A stretch of DNA of 50,533 bases, from contig CABZXL010000001.1 of assembly GCA_902529715.1 (NCBI GenBank), positions 65,162-115,694 of the forward strand. The letters are read 5' to 3'. How positions within the stretch are numbered: position 1 is the first letter of the stretch; the number at the start of each line of letters is the position of its first letter. The position numbers were made by a program, and so were the translations under genes. The notes beneath the pieces are model-generated. The model had not been told where the DNA came from, did not search any database, and saw only the letters and a list, made by a program, of their open reading frames with translations. This document shows, piece after piece, positions 8,704 to 17,541 of the stretch. Origin of the DNA: an uncultured Pelagibacteraceae bacterium (GTDB taxonomy: Bacteria > Pseudomonadota > Alphaproteobacteria > Pelagibacterales > Pelagibacteraceae).

Positions 8704-11700
8704 TTAAAGTTTTGTAGGAATTGTTTTATTCGGGTCAATATTATATTTTTTTATGGCTTCGTTAGCATATTTTGATGGTATTAATTGTTCTTTGGCTAAA
8801 ACACTCAGTGAATAAGCTACAATATGCTCTTTATCAACTTCAAAAAACTTTCTTAAATTTTTTCTAGTATCACTTCTTCCATAGCCATCTGTACCAAATG
8901 AGTAAAAACTTTTTTTAGTAAAAGGCCTAATTTGATCTGAATTCAATCTTATGTAGTCTGAAGCTGAAACTATTGGCCCTTCAGTTGAAGAAAGACATTT
9001 TTCTATATGGCTTTTTTTATTTGTTTTATCTGGATTAAGTAAATTATATCTTTCTACCTCTATAGCTTCTTTTCTAAGCTCGTTATAACTTGTAACACTC
9101 CATACATCACTATCTATTTTATAATCTTTTTCTAATATTTCTGCTGCAGCAATAATTTCTCTTAGAATGGTCCCAGATCCTAATAATTGTATTTTAGTTT
9201 TTTTATTTTTATTAAATTCTTTAAATTTATACATACCTTTTAAGATATCTTCCTCTATATTTTTTTCTTTTGGTATTTCAGGATGAGGATAATTTTCATT
9301 CATTGTAGTAATATAATAAAAAATATTTTCTCTCTTTTCATACATTCTTCTTAGACCTTCTCTAAAAATTACAGCTAACTCGTAAGAAAAAGTTGGATCA
9401 TATGAAATACAATTTGGTACTACAGAAGACAATATATGGCTATGTCCATCACCATGTTGAAGACCTTCTCCCGACAGTGTTGTGCGTCCTGCAGTCGCTC
9501 CAATTAAAAATCCTCTTGTTTGATTATCTCCTGCAGCCCAAACAAAGTCGCCAGTTCTTTGAAAGCCAAACATAGAATAAAATATATATATTGGTATCAT
9601 CGAGATATCATGATTTACATATGATGTGCCGGCTGCAATCCAGGATGAAATAGCACCAGCTTCTGTTATTCCTTCTTCTAAAACCTGACCTTTTATATCC
9701 TCACGATAAGAGCTTAATTGTTCTGAGTCAACTGGTTCATATTTTTGACCTTCATGAGCATATATTCCTATTTTTTGAAACAAACCCTCCATACCAAAAG
9801 TTCTAGCTTCATCTGGAATTATTGGAACTAGTCTTGGAGCTACATTTTTATCCCTCATAAGATTTGTCAACATTCTAACTAATACCATTGTTGTAGACAT
9901 TTCTTTTTCTCCTGTAGATTCTTTCATTTTTGCAAATATATCTTTTGGTGGAGTTTTTATAGCTTTAGCAAATGATGACCTTTCTGGTAAGTTTCCACCT
10001 AATTTAATTCTACATTCTTTTAAGTATTTTATTTCTGGTGAATTATCATCGGGTCTATAATATTGAATATTTCTTACTTGCTCATCTGTTAAAGGCACAT
10101 CAAATCTATCTCTATAATACAACAAATCTTCTTCATCTAATTTTTTTTGTTGGTGAGTTGTATTCATACTTTCACCCGACTTGCCCATTCCATAGCCTTT
10201 TATAGTTTTAGCTAGAATTATAGTTGGTGTACCTTTATTCTGCATAGCAGCGTGATAAGCGGCATAAACTTTGTGTGGATCATGTCCACCCCTGTTAAGT
10301 TTCCATATATCTTTATCTGTCATTTGAGAAACCATATCTAAAAGTTCTTTATACTTTCCAAAAAATTTCTCTCTTACATATTTTCCTCCTTTTGCTTTGA
10401 ATGCTTGATATTCTCCATCAACTGCTTCTCCCATTCTTTTAATTAACAATCCAGATTTGTCTTTGGCTAACAATTGGTCCCAGTAAGAACCCCAAATAAC
10501 TTTAATTACATTCCAACCAGCTCCTCGAAATATTCCTTCAAGTTCTTGAATTATTTTTCCATTGCCTCTTACTGGACCATCCAACCTTTGTAGGTTACAA
10601 TTTACTACAAAAATTAAGTTATCTAGTTTTTCTCTAGCTGCTAATCCTATGGCTCCTAAAGATTCTGGTTCGTCAGTTTCGCCATCTCCCAAAAAGCACC
10701 AAATTTTTCTTCCTTCATCTTTTAACAATCCTCTATTGATTAAATATTTATTAAATCTAGCTTGATAGATTGACATTATTGGGCCAAGACCCATTGACAC
10801 TGTAGGAAATTGCCAAAATTTTGGCATTAACCAAGGATGAGGATAGGAAGATAGCCCACCTGGTTTAACTTCTTGTCTAAAACGGTCTAATTCTTTTTCA
10901 TTAATTCTACCTTCAAGAAAAGCTCTTGCATACATTCCAGGTGCACTATGGCCTTGAAAGTAAATTAAATCTCCACCAAATTTATTATTTTTTGCTCTCC
11001 AAAAATGATTCATACCAATATCATATAGAGTAGCAGCTGAGGCAAATGTTCCAATATGACCTCCAAGTTCTGGATTTTTTTTATTTGCTCTAACAACCAT
11101 TGCTGCTGCATTCCATCTAATCAGAGATCTTATTTTTCTTTCTAAATTTTGATCTCCAGGAGATTTTACCTCTTCCTCTGGTTTTATAGTATTAATATAA
11201 GGAGTGTTTCTTGATAATATTAAATCTGAACCTTCCTTATAAGAATGTTCAATAAGTTGCTTAATTAAAAATTGAGCTCTATTTTTTCCATCTTTTTCTA
11301 AAACTGCGGAAAGAGACTCTAGCCATTCTTTTGTTTCTATTGGATCTATATCTCCATCTTTAGAGACTTGAATAATTGATTCATTCTTTTTATCAACTTT
11401 ACTTTTATCAACTTTTTTTTCTTTTTCTAAAGTCTTTTCTGCTTGTTGGATAATTTTTTCTGTATCTACAGGTAATTTATCTTGATTTGATTTTTCTTTT
11501 TCTTCTTTACCTTCAATTTGGTCTCCAGAAACTTCGATAAGCACGTCACCTTTTGAAACTTTATCTCCAATTTTCACATTGATATTTTCAACAACACCTT
11601 CAATTGTAGAAGGAACCTCAACACTAGATTTATCACTTTCAAGAGTTACGATAGAATCGTTTTTTTTTATTTTATCCCCAGATTTTATTAAAATTTCTAT

Positions 11701-11754
11701 AATTTCAACATTCTCAAAATCACCGATATCAGGAACTATTACCTTATTAGACAT
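8704..11754 (-). CDS. aceE: Pyruvate dehydrogenase E1 with N-terminal lipoyl domain
   Basis: Homodimer-type pyruvate dehydrogenase E1, the thiamine-diphosphate enzyme that decarboxylates pyruvate. The 1016 residues exceed the usual ~890 because of an N-terminal extension. Residues 1-77 form a complete lipoyl/biotinyl domain with the modification site ESDKSSVEVPS (Lys42). A charged Lys/Glu-rich linker (about 78-132) follows, then standard AceE from DIDPIETKEWLESL to the end. The ThDP motif GDGETDEPES...NCNLQRLDGPV is intact. The next gene is an E2 lacking any lipoyl domain, so the swinging arm seems to have moved from E2 to E1. No E3 gene is nearby. The start is the first ATG; the lipoyl domain begins right there, so it belongs to the protein. 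Confidence 0.95.
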   Translation of the reverse strand: MSNKVIVPDIGDFENVEIIEILIKSGDKIKKNDSIVTLESDKSSVEVPSTIEGVVENINVKIGDKVSKGDVLIEVSGDQIEGKEEKEKSNQDKLPVDTEKIIQQAEKTLEKEKKVDKSKVDKKNESIIQVSKDGDIDPIETKEWLESLSAVLEKDGKNRAQFLIKQLIEHSYKEGSDLILSRNTPYINTIKPEEEVKSPGDQNLERKIRSLIRWNAAAMVVRANKKNPELGGHIGTFASAATLYDIGMNHFWRAKNNKFGGDLIYFQGHSAPGMYARAFLEGRINEKELDRFRQEVKPGGLSSYPHPWLMPKFWQFPTVSMGLGPIMSIYQARFNKYLINRGLLKDEGRKIWCFLGDGETDEPESLGAIGLAAREKLDNLIFVVNCNLQRLDGPVRGNGKIIQELEGIFRGAGWNVIKVIWGSYWDQLLAKDKSGLLIKRMGEAVDGEYQAFKAKGGKYVREKFFGKYKELLDMVSQMTDKDIWKLNRGGHDPHKVYAAYHAAMQNKGTPTIILAKTIKGYGMGKSGESMNTTHQQKKLDEEDLLYYRDRFDVPLTDEQVRNIQYYRPDDNSPEIKYLKECRIKLGGNLPERSSFAKAIKTPPKDIFAKMKESTGEKEMSTTMVLVRMLTNLMRDKNVAPRLVPIIPDEARTFGMEGLFQKIGIYAHEGQKYEPVDSEQLSSYREDIKGQVLEEGITEAGAISSWIAAGTSYVNHDISMIPIYIFYSMFGFQRTGDFVWAAGDNQTRGFLIGATAGRTTLSGEGLQHGDGHSHILSSVVPNCISYDPTFSYELAVIFREGLRRMYEKRENIFYYITTMNENYPHPEIPKEKNIEEDILKGMYKFKEFNKNKKTKIQLLGSGTILREIIAAAEILEKDYKIDSDVWSVTSYNELRKEAIEVERYNLLNPDKTNKKSHIEKCLSSTEGPIVSASDYIRLNSDQIRPFTKKSFYSFGTDGYGRSDTRKNLRKFFEVDKEHIVAYSLSVLAKEQLIPSKYANEAIKKYNIDPNKTIPTKL

Positions 11755-11846
11755 ATAAATATTTATTTAAAAAAACTTATTAAAAGTTTCATTTTAGACA
11801 TATTTATATCTTTTTTTAGTCATTCTTAAATGTGTAAATTGAGCTA

Positions 11847-11863
11847 TGTTAACAAAGTTAACA
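11847..11863. promoter_or_regulatory. Perfect 7-3-7 dyad upstream of aceE
   Basis: TGTTAAC-AAA-GTTAACA is a perfect inverted repeat (7-base arms, 3-base spacer) 93 bases upstream of the aceE start codon, in the 264-base spacer between aceE and tRNA-Arg. Its position suits an operator for the PDH operon or for the tRNA on the other strand. It does not match the E. coli PdhR box as I recall it. The rest of the spacer is A+T-rich without other clear structure. Confidence 0.4.
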
Positions 11864-12018
11864 CATATTATTAATAAATTTAGCCTTTCTTATAAAAACA
11901 AAAATATAGATAGTAGATTTTGGATACAAAAAATATTGCTTAAAAAAAGGTACAGAATTAATTAAATATTAAATATTTATTGTTTAAATTTTTACTTATT
12001 CATCTATATTGTTATTAA

Positions 12019-12095
12019 GGGCTGCTAGCTCAATTGGATAGAGCGCAGAGCTACGGACTCTGAGGTTGAGGGTTCAAGTCCTTCGCGGCCCACCA
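12019..12095 (+). tRNA. tRNA-Arg (ACG)
   Basis: A full cloverleaf can be folded: acceptor GGGCTGC paired with GCGGCCC, D-arm GCTC...GAGC, anticodon stem CAGAG/CTCTG with loop CTACGGA, and T-loop GTTCAAG. The anticodon is ACG, which reads Arg CGN codons after A34-to-inosine editing by TadA. The 3' CCA is encoded (12093-12095). Only 5 bases separate the CCA from a downstream ATG on the same strand. Confidence 0.97.
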
Positions 12096-12100
12096 AAATT

Positions 12101-12184
12101 ATGAAAGTATCTTTACAAAAATCTGTTATATTTTTTTTTATAATTATTTTTATATTTTTAATTTCAGTTACATTATTAATTTAA
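12101..12184 (+). CDS. Possible 27-residue single-pass membrane peptide
   Basis: A short ORF begins 5 bases after the CCA end of tRNA-Arg and ends 4 bases before the convergent acetoacetyl-CoA synthetase stop. It encodes a basic N-terminus (MKVSLQKS) followed by about 19 hydrophobic residues rich in Ile and Phe, the layout of one transmembrane helix. There is no Shine-Dalgarno sequence, since the region just upstream is tRNA. It exactly fills the gap between the two genes, but an A+T-rich stretch easily yields hydrophobic codons by chance. Function unknown; comparison with related genomes would decide. Confidence 0.3.
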   Translation: MKVSLQKSVIFFFIIIFIFLISVTLLI

Positions 12185-12188
12185 AAAT

Positions 12189-14147
12189 TTAATATTTTAA
12201 TTCATTTAAATTTATAAATTCATTAAGTATTTCTGGATTAGCTAATGCTTCTTTATTTTTTACAGTATTACCTTCAATAATATTTTTTACTGATAGTTCT
12301 GCTATTTTTCCATTTTTTGTCCTAGGAATATCTTTAACTTTAAGAATTTTATTGGGAGTGTGTCTAGGAGAAGCATTAATTCTAATTTGTGATTTTATTC
12401 TTATAATCAAATCTTCATTAAGTGGATAGTTATGATTCATTACAACAAAAAGAATAATTCTAATATCGTTATCCCATGCTTGGCCTATAACTAAGGACTC
12501 TTTTATTTCTTTAAATTTTTCTACTTCGGAATAAATTTCTGATGTTCCAAGTCTTACTCCACCTGGATTTAAAGTTGTGTCAGATCTACCATATATTATA
12601 AAACCTCCTGAATTTTTAATTTCAGCATAATCACCATGATGCCAAATATTTTTAAATTTATTAAAATATGCCTCTTTAAACTTTATATTTTTTTTATCAT
12701 TCCAAAATTTTAAAGGTATTGTTGGAAAAGCATTTTTACAAACTAATTCTCCTTTTTTATTTTTGATAGATTTACCAGCATCGTTAAATATATCGACATC
12801 CATACCTAAACCTTTATTCTGAATCTGGCCAGCAATAACTGGATCATAAATATTTCCAAGTACAAAACATGAAACAATATCAGTTCCTCCAGATATTGAG
12901 GCTAAATGTACATTTGATTTAATTTTCTTATATACAAATCTAAAACTATCTTTAGATAAAGGTGAACCGGTAGAACAAATTGTTCTTAATTTTTTTAGTT
13001 TATATTTTTTTTTATTTAAAACATTAGATTTATTGAGTGTATCTATATATTTTGCGCTAACTCCAAATAAAGTTATTTTTTCTTCATCAGCTAATTTAAT
13101 TAATAAATCATCTCTTTTGTACATAGGAAAACCTTCAAATAGAACTATTGATGCCTTCGATGCTAAAGCACTTATTAACCAATTCCACATCATCCAGCCA
13201 CATGTAGTAAAATAAAAAACATTATCGTTTTCTTTAATTTCACTGTGTAACTGATGTTCTTTAAGATGCTGTAACAAAACACCTCCAGATCTGTGACAAA
13301 TACATTTTGGTTTTCCAGTGGTACCACTTGAGTATAATATTGACAGTTCATGTTCAAAATCAAATTTTTTAAATTCAAATTTTTCTAAATTTACTTTCAT
13401 AATTGAATCCCAGGTAATGGATTTTATATTTTTTGGTTTATTTTTTTTTAATAGTGGTTTACCTGGATAACTTATTATTATTACATTTTTTATTGATTTA
13501 ATTTTATTTAATATTAATGGTAATCTTTCAATAACATTGATCTCTTTTCCATTATAAAAATATCTATCACATATAATTAATACCTTTGGTCCTATTTGAG
13601 AAAATCTTTCAATCACACCATTTGTTCCGAAATCAGGAGAGCAAGAAGACCAGATTGACCCTATGGCTGATGTAGCTATAAATGACTCTACGGTTTCAAT
13701 TATATTTGGCAAATATGCTACTACTCTATCTTTTTCTTTAACTTTAATTGATTTTAAAAAGGTAATTAATTTATATACATTATTATTTAACTCTCTCCAG
13801 GTTCTAACCTTCCTTGTACCATTTTCACTTATAAAAGTTATTGCTTTGCTGTCATCATTCTTTGAAAGTAAATTTTCTGCAAAATTAAGCTTAGAATTTT
13901 TAAGAAATTTATTTTTAAAAAAAATATTTGATTTTTCAAATTTTTGACTTTTAACTCCTTTAACTTTAGCAAAGTCCCATATGGAATTCCAAAATTTTTT
14001 TGGATTATTAATGCTCCATTTAAGTAGATTAGAATATTTTTGATTTGCTTTAAAATTGTATTTTGAAAATAAAAATTTTTCATATCTAAATAAATTAGAT
14101 GTATTTTTTTGAGATCGTTTAGCTTTCCATAATATTTTTGTTTTCAT
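12189..14147 (-). CDS. acsA: Acetoacetyl-CoA synthetase
   Basis: ATP-dependent ligase of the ANL (acyl/aryl adenylating) superfamily, 652 residues. The adenylation P-loop ILYSSGTTGKPKC and the late motif GRSDTTLNPGGVRLGTSEIY are present. Three traits point to acetoacetate rather than acetate: the N-terminal FWNSIWDFA region, the LNFAENLL motif, and SISGGTDIVSCF in place of the WWQTETG of acetyl-CoA synthetase. The predicted role is to activate acetoacetate to acetoacetyl-CoA for ketone body or leucine carbon use. It is alone on its strand, and its 3' end faces tRNA-Arg. Some annotations call such genes acsA or aacS; substrate is inferred from family motifs. Confidence 0.88.
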   Translation of the reverse strand: MKTKILWKAKRSQKNTSNLFRYEKFLFSKYNFKANQKYSNLLKWSINNPKKFWNSIWDFAKVKGVKSQKFEKSNIFFKNKFLKNSKLNFAENLLSKNDDSKAITFISENGTRKVRTWRELNNNVYKLITFLKSIKVKEKDRVVAYLPNIIETVESFIATSAIGSIWSSCSPDFGTNGVIERFSQIGPKVLIICDRYFYNGKEINVIERLPLILNKIKSIKNVIIISYPGKPLLKKNKPKNIKSITWDSIMKVNLEKFEFKKFDFEHELSILYSSGTTGKPKCICHRSGGVLLQHLKEHQLHSEIKENDNVFYFTTCGWMMWNWLISALASKASIVLFEGFPMYKRDDLLIKLADEEKITLFGVSAKYIDTLNKSNVLNKKKYKLKKLRTICSTGSPLSKDSFRFVYKKIKSNVHLASISGGTDIVSCFVLGNIYDPVIAGQIQNKGLGMDVDIFNDAGKSIKNKKGELVCKNAFPTIPLKFWNDKKNIKFKEAYFNKFKNIWHHGDYAEIKNSGGFIIYGRSDTTLNPGGVRLGTSEIYSEVEKFKEIKESLVIGQAWDNDIRIILFVVMNHNYPLNEDLIIRIKSQIRINASPRHTPNKILKVKDIPRTKNGKIAELSVKNIIEGNTVKNKEALANPEILNEFINLNELKY

Positions 14148-14312
14148 TATTAAAATATATATTTAAATATTTTGAATTATGTTACTGTCTTTTTATAAAA
14201 AAATTAAAATGAGAACTTTTTCCTCAATGATTCGGTCATGTTTTATACTATTTTTGTTCTTCATCATTTACAACATATGGTAGTTTAAAAAAAAAATATA
14301 CTAATTATTGAA

Positions 14313-16796
14313 ATGCAAAAAGATAAAATTACTGCTGTTTTGGGTCCCACAAATACTGGGAAAACCTTTCAAGCTATTGAGACTATGCTTTCATTTGACA
14401 CAGGAATGATCGGTTTTCCACTTAGACTGTTGGCTAGGGAGGTTTATGATAAAGTTATTCAAAAAATTGATCCAAAAAAAGTTGCACTTATAACAGGTGA
14501 AGAAAAAATAATACCATCTAACGCAAAATATTTCTTATGTACAGTCGAGTCTATGCCAATAGATAAAAATCTAGACTTTGTAGGAATTGATGAAATTCAA
14601 ATGTGTTCTGATCATGAAAGAGGTCATATCTTTACAGATAGACTGCTTAACCTTAGGGGAGAAAAACTAACAATGTTTATGGGTTCAAATACAATTAAAA
14701 ATATTATATCTAAACTAGAAGGTGATATAGAATTTATAAACAAAGACCGATTATCAAAACTTATTTATACCGGACACAAAAAAATTTCTCGAATAGAAAC
14801 AAAAAGCGCAATAATTGCATTTTCAACTGAGGAAGTATACGCGATAGCAGAATTAATTCGAAGACAAAAAGGTGGTGCTGCTATAGTTATGGGATCCCTA
14901 AGTCCAAAAACTAGAAATGCCCAGGTTAATTTATATCAATCAGGAGATGTTGATTATTTAGTTGCAACTGATGCAATCGGCATGGGTATTAATATGGATT
15001 TAGATAATGTTTATTTTTCAAACTTAAAAAAATTTGATGGAAAAAAAATTAGAAGATTAAATTTATCTGAGATTGGACAAATTGCTGGAAGAGCAGGAAG
15101 ATATCTAAATGATGGATCATTTGGAATTACAGGTGATGTTACAGAAATAAATTCTGAAGAAATAGATTTAATTGAAAATCATAAATTTGAAGAAATTAGA
15201 ACACTTTATTGGAGAAATACCAAACTTAATTTTACTAGCCATTTAAGTTTATTAAAATCATTGGAAGAAAAACCAAATCATGAATGGCTTAGAAGAATTC
15301 ATGAATGTGAAGATGAAAAAGTTTTAAAATACTTTATTAAAGAAAATAGTCATCAGGTTAATAGTCAAAATGAAAATCAAATAAAATTATTATGGGAATG
15401 CTGCCAAATTCCTGATTTTGTTAAAAAAAACTATGGTCATCATTTAGAGATTGTAAGCAAAATTTTTGAATTTTTAAATGAAAAAGAAGGAAAAGTTACA
15501 AATCAATATATGAAAAAACAATTAAAACAGTTAGATAAACTTGAAGGAAATGTAGATTCTATATCAAATAGGATAGCGAATGTTAGAACTTGGTCATATG
15601 TTTCAAATAAAGTTAATTGGGTAGAAAACCAAGATTATTGGATAGAAAGAACAAAAAATTTAGAAGATAAATTATCTGATAGATTACATGAGGAACTTAC
15701 TAAAAGTTTTATAGATAAAAGGGCTAGCGTTTTGGCACGAGGACTTAAACAAGATGTAAACTTTAAAACAGAAATATTAGAGAATAGGAATGTATTAATA
15801 AATAATCAATTTATTGGTCAACTTAATGGTTTAAAGTTAGAACTTGATCTAAAAGCAGGGGCTTTAGATACTGATATAAAATCTTTAAAAAAAGCAGCAA
15901 AACAAAACGTAGAACCAGAAATATTAAATAGAATAGAACAAATAAAAAAAACGGGTTTGATTGAGTTAAAAGATAATTTTAAGATTTACTGGGGAGAATT
16001 TCCAGTTGCTAGTTTATCTCCTGGAAAAGATTATTTAAAACCTGAAATTAATCTAATAGTTGATGACATGGTAGAGAATGTTGAAAAAATAAATTTTAAA
16101 AAATTTTTACGAGATTGGATTAATAATAAAATAAATTTAGACCTTAAAAGTCTTGATGATTTAAAAAATATTAATAATACAAATACTTCAATTAGAGCAT
16201 TAGCATATCAATTGTACGAAAATAATGGAGTGGTAAAAAGGGAAAATATTAGGACATTCCTAAAAAATATAAATCAAGATGAAAGGAAAATTTTAAGAGA
16301 CCTAGGTGTTAAATTTGGTAGATATCATATTTTTTTATTTAAGTTATTTAAACCCAGCGCTGTATCTTTAAGAGTTGCTCTTTGGAAAAATTTTAATCAG
16401 AAGTATTTTAATCTAAAACCACCAACTTTTGGATTAAATTTTTTAAAAGAAAAAAAGGAATATGCTAAAGATTTTATGTTGTTATGTGGTTTTGAAAAAT
16501 TTGATAATTTTTATGTTAGAATTGATATATTAGAAAGATTATTTATTCTAATAATGAATAGTAGCAAGGATAACAATAAAGAAATTAAATTAATACCTGA
16601 AATGTTAAATTTGCTAGGATGTAGCAAAGAAGATTTTTTAAAACTAATAAAAAAGATGAATTACTCTTCTTTTACAAAAAATAATGAAACTTATTTTAAA
16701 TACACTCCTATAAAAAATAATAAAAAAGATTTTTTAATAAAAACACAAAAAAAAGAAAATCCATTTAGTGTTTTAAAAAATATGAATTTTAAATAA
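14313..16796 (+). CDS. SUV3-like ATP-dependent RNA helicase
   Basis: Superfamily 2 helicase of the SUV3 type, related to the mitochondrial degradosome helicase. Walker A is GPTNTGKT at residues 11-18, and motif II is DEIQ at 93-96 (IDEIQMCSD). The C-terminal helicase motifs include ATDAIGMGINMDLD and QIAGRAGRY. After these come about 500 residues of alpha-helical C-terminal region with no catalytic motif I recognise. Length is 827 residues. Its stop codon overlaps the next start as TAATG, and it heads a four-gene operon with a TerB-like protein, ferredoxin FdxA and a CarD regulator. A role in RNA unwinding or decay is inferred from the family. Confidence 0.88.
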   Translation: MQKDKITAVLGPTNTGKTFQAIETMLSFDTGMIGFPLRLLAREVYDKVIQKIDPKKVALITGEEKIIPSNAKYFLCTVESMPIDKNLDFVGIDEIQMCSDHERGHIFTDRLLNLRGEKLTMFMGSNTIKNIISKLEGDIEFINKDRLSKLIYTGHKKISRIETKSAIIAFSTEEVYAIAELIRRQKGGAAIVMGSLSPKTRNAQVNLYQSGDVDYLVATDAIGMGINMDLDNVYFSNLKKFDGKKIRRLNLSEIGQIAGRAGRYLNDGSFGITGDVTEINSEEIDLIENHKFEEIRTLYWRNTKLNFTSHLSLLKSLEEKPNHEWLRRIHECEDEKVLKYFIKENSHQVNSQNENQIKLLWECCQIPDFVKKNYGHHLEIVSKIFEFLNEKEGKVTNQYMKKQLKQLDKLEGNVDSISNRIANVRTWSYVSNKVNWVENQDYWIERTKNLEDKLSDRLHEELTKSFIDKRASVLARGLKQDVNFKTEILENRNVLINNQFIGQLNGLKLELDLKAGALDTDIKSLKKAAKQNVEPEILNRIEQIKKTGLIELKDNFKIYWGEFPVASLSPGKDYLKPEINLIVDDMVENVEKINFKKFLRDWINNKINLDLKSLDDLKNINNTNTSIRALAYQLYENNGVVKRENIRTFLKNINQDERKILRDLGVKFGRYHIFLFKLFKPSAVSLRVALWKNFNQKYFNLKPPTFGLNFLKEKKEYAKDFMLLCGFEKFDNFYVRIDILERLFILIMNSSKDNNKEIKLIPEMLNLLGCSKEDFLKLIKKMNYSSFTKNNETYFKYTPIKNNKKDFLIKTQKKENPFSVLKNMNFK

Positions 16797-17215
16797 TGTA
16801 TAATTTTTTTAAAAAAAAAGATAAAAGTGAAATTGAAAACCCCTTAGTTAAAATTGCAGCTTTATTAGTTCATGTTGCCAGAATCGATGAAAATTATACT
16901 AAAAAAGAAAAAGAAATAGTAAGAAAAGCAATGATTGAATTAAGCTCAAAAAATGAAAAAATAGAAGAAATTTTGAGTAAAGCAGAAGAAATTGAAAAAA
17001 ATTCAAATCAAATTTTAGATTTTACAAAAGAAGTAAAGAATATGAAGGAAGATTCAAAAATAAAAATTGTTGAAATTTTATGGAATATTATTTATTCGGA
17101 TGGCAATCCTGATATGTATGAAAATAGTATAATGAGAAGATTAACAGGATTACTTTATTTGGATCCTAAGATTGTGGGTGACATAAAAGAAAAAACAATA
17201 AATAATTTAAAATAA
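16796..17215 (+). CDS. TerB-like (tellurite-resistance family) protein
   Basis: Small helical protein, 139 residues, resembling the TerB/TerB-like family. The visible pattern is [30 protein letters not shown] in the first helices and [25 protein letters not shown] later. This is the repeated acidic D-x-N/D loop arrangement of TerB folds, which may bind metal. No signal peptide. It overlaps the helicase stop and the fdxA start by one base each (TAATG both times), so it is translationally coupled in the operon. As I recall, many alphaproteobacteria have an S4-domain RNA-binding gene at this position. Biochemical function is unknown; the name does not imply tellurite resistance. Confidence 0.75.
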   Translation: MYNFFKKKDKSEIENPLVKIAALLVHVARIDENYTKKEKEIVRKAMIELSSKNEKIEEILSKAEEIEKNSNQILDFTKEVKNMKEDSKIKIVEILWNIIYSDGNPDMYENSIMRRLTGLLYLDPKIVGDIKEKTINNLK

Positions 17216-17541
17216 TGACATATATAGTAAACGAAAAATGTATCAAATGTAAGTTGATGGATTGCGTAGAAGTTTGTCCAGTGGATTGCTTTTACGAAGG
17301 AAAAAATATGCTTGTAATAAAACCAGATGAGTGTATAGATTGTGGCGTTTGTGAACCTGAGTGTCCAATAGATGCTATTGAGCCAGATACAAATAAAGGT
17401 ACTGAAAAATGGTTAGATATAAACAAAAAATATTCAGAAATTTGGCCAAATATTTCAGAAAAAAAAGAACCCCCAACAGATAACGAAAAATTTAAAAATG
17501 AAGAAAATAAATTTGAAAAGTATTTTAAAGAAAACCTTTAA
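17215..17541 (+). CDS. fdxA: Ferredoxin FdxA (7Fe/8Fe type)
   Basis: Small electron carrier of 108 residues. Cysteines are arranged as C-x2-C-x4-C-x3-C ([13 protein letters not shown]) and C-x2-C-x2-C-x3-C ([11 protein letters not shown]), the pattern of dicluster ferredoxins holding one [3Fe-4S] and one [4Fe-4S] cluster as in Azotobacter FdI. The C-terminal extension with [11 protein letters not shown] is typical of FdxA. The 3' 44 bases overlap the start of the carD ORF in another frame. The partner protein is unknown. Confidence 0.93.
   Translation: MTYIVNEKCIKCKLMDCVEVCPVDCFYEGKNMLVIKPDECIDCGVCEPECPIDAIEPDTNKGTEKWLDINKKYSEIWPNISEKKEPPTDNEKFKNEENKFEKYFKENL

Noticed and set aside
11846-11965. 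39-codon ORF upstream of aceE on the plus strand
   Set aside because: It starts within the perfect dyad, has no ribosome site and no recognisable pattern; probably chance.
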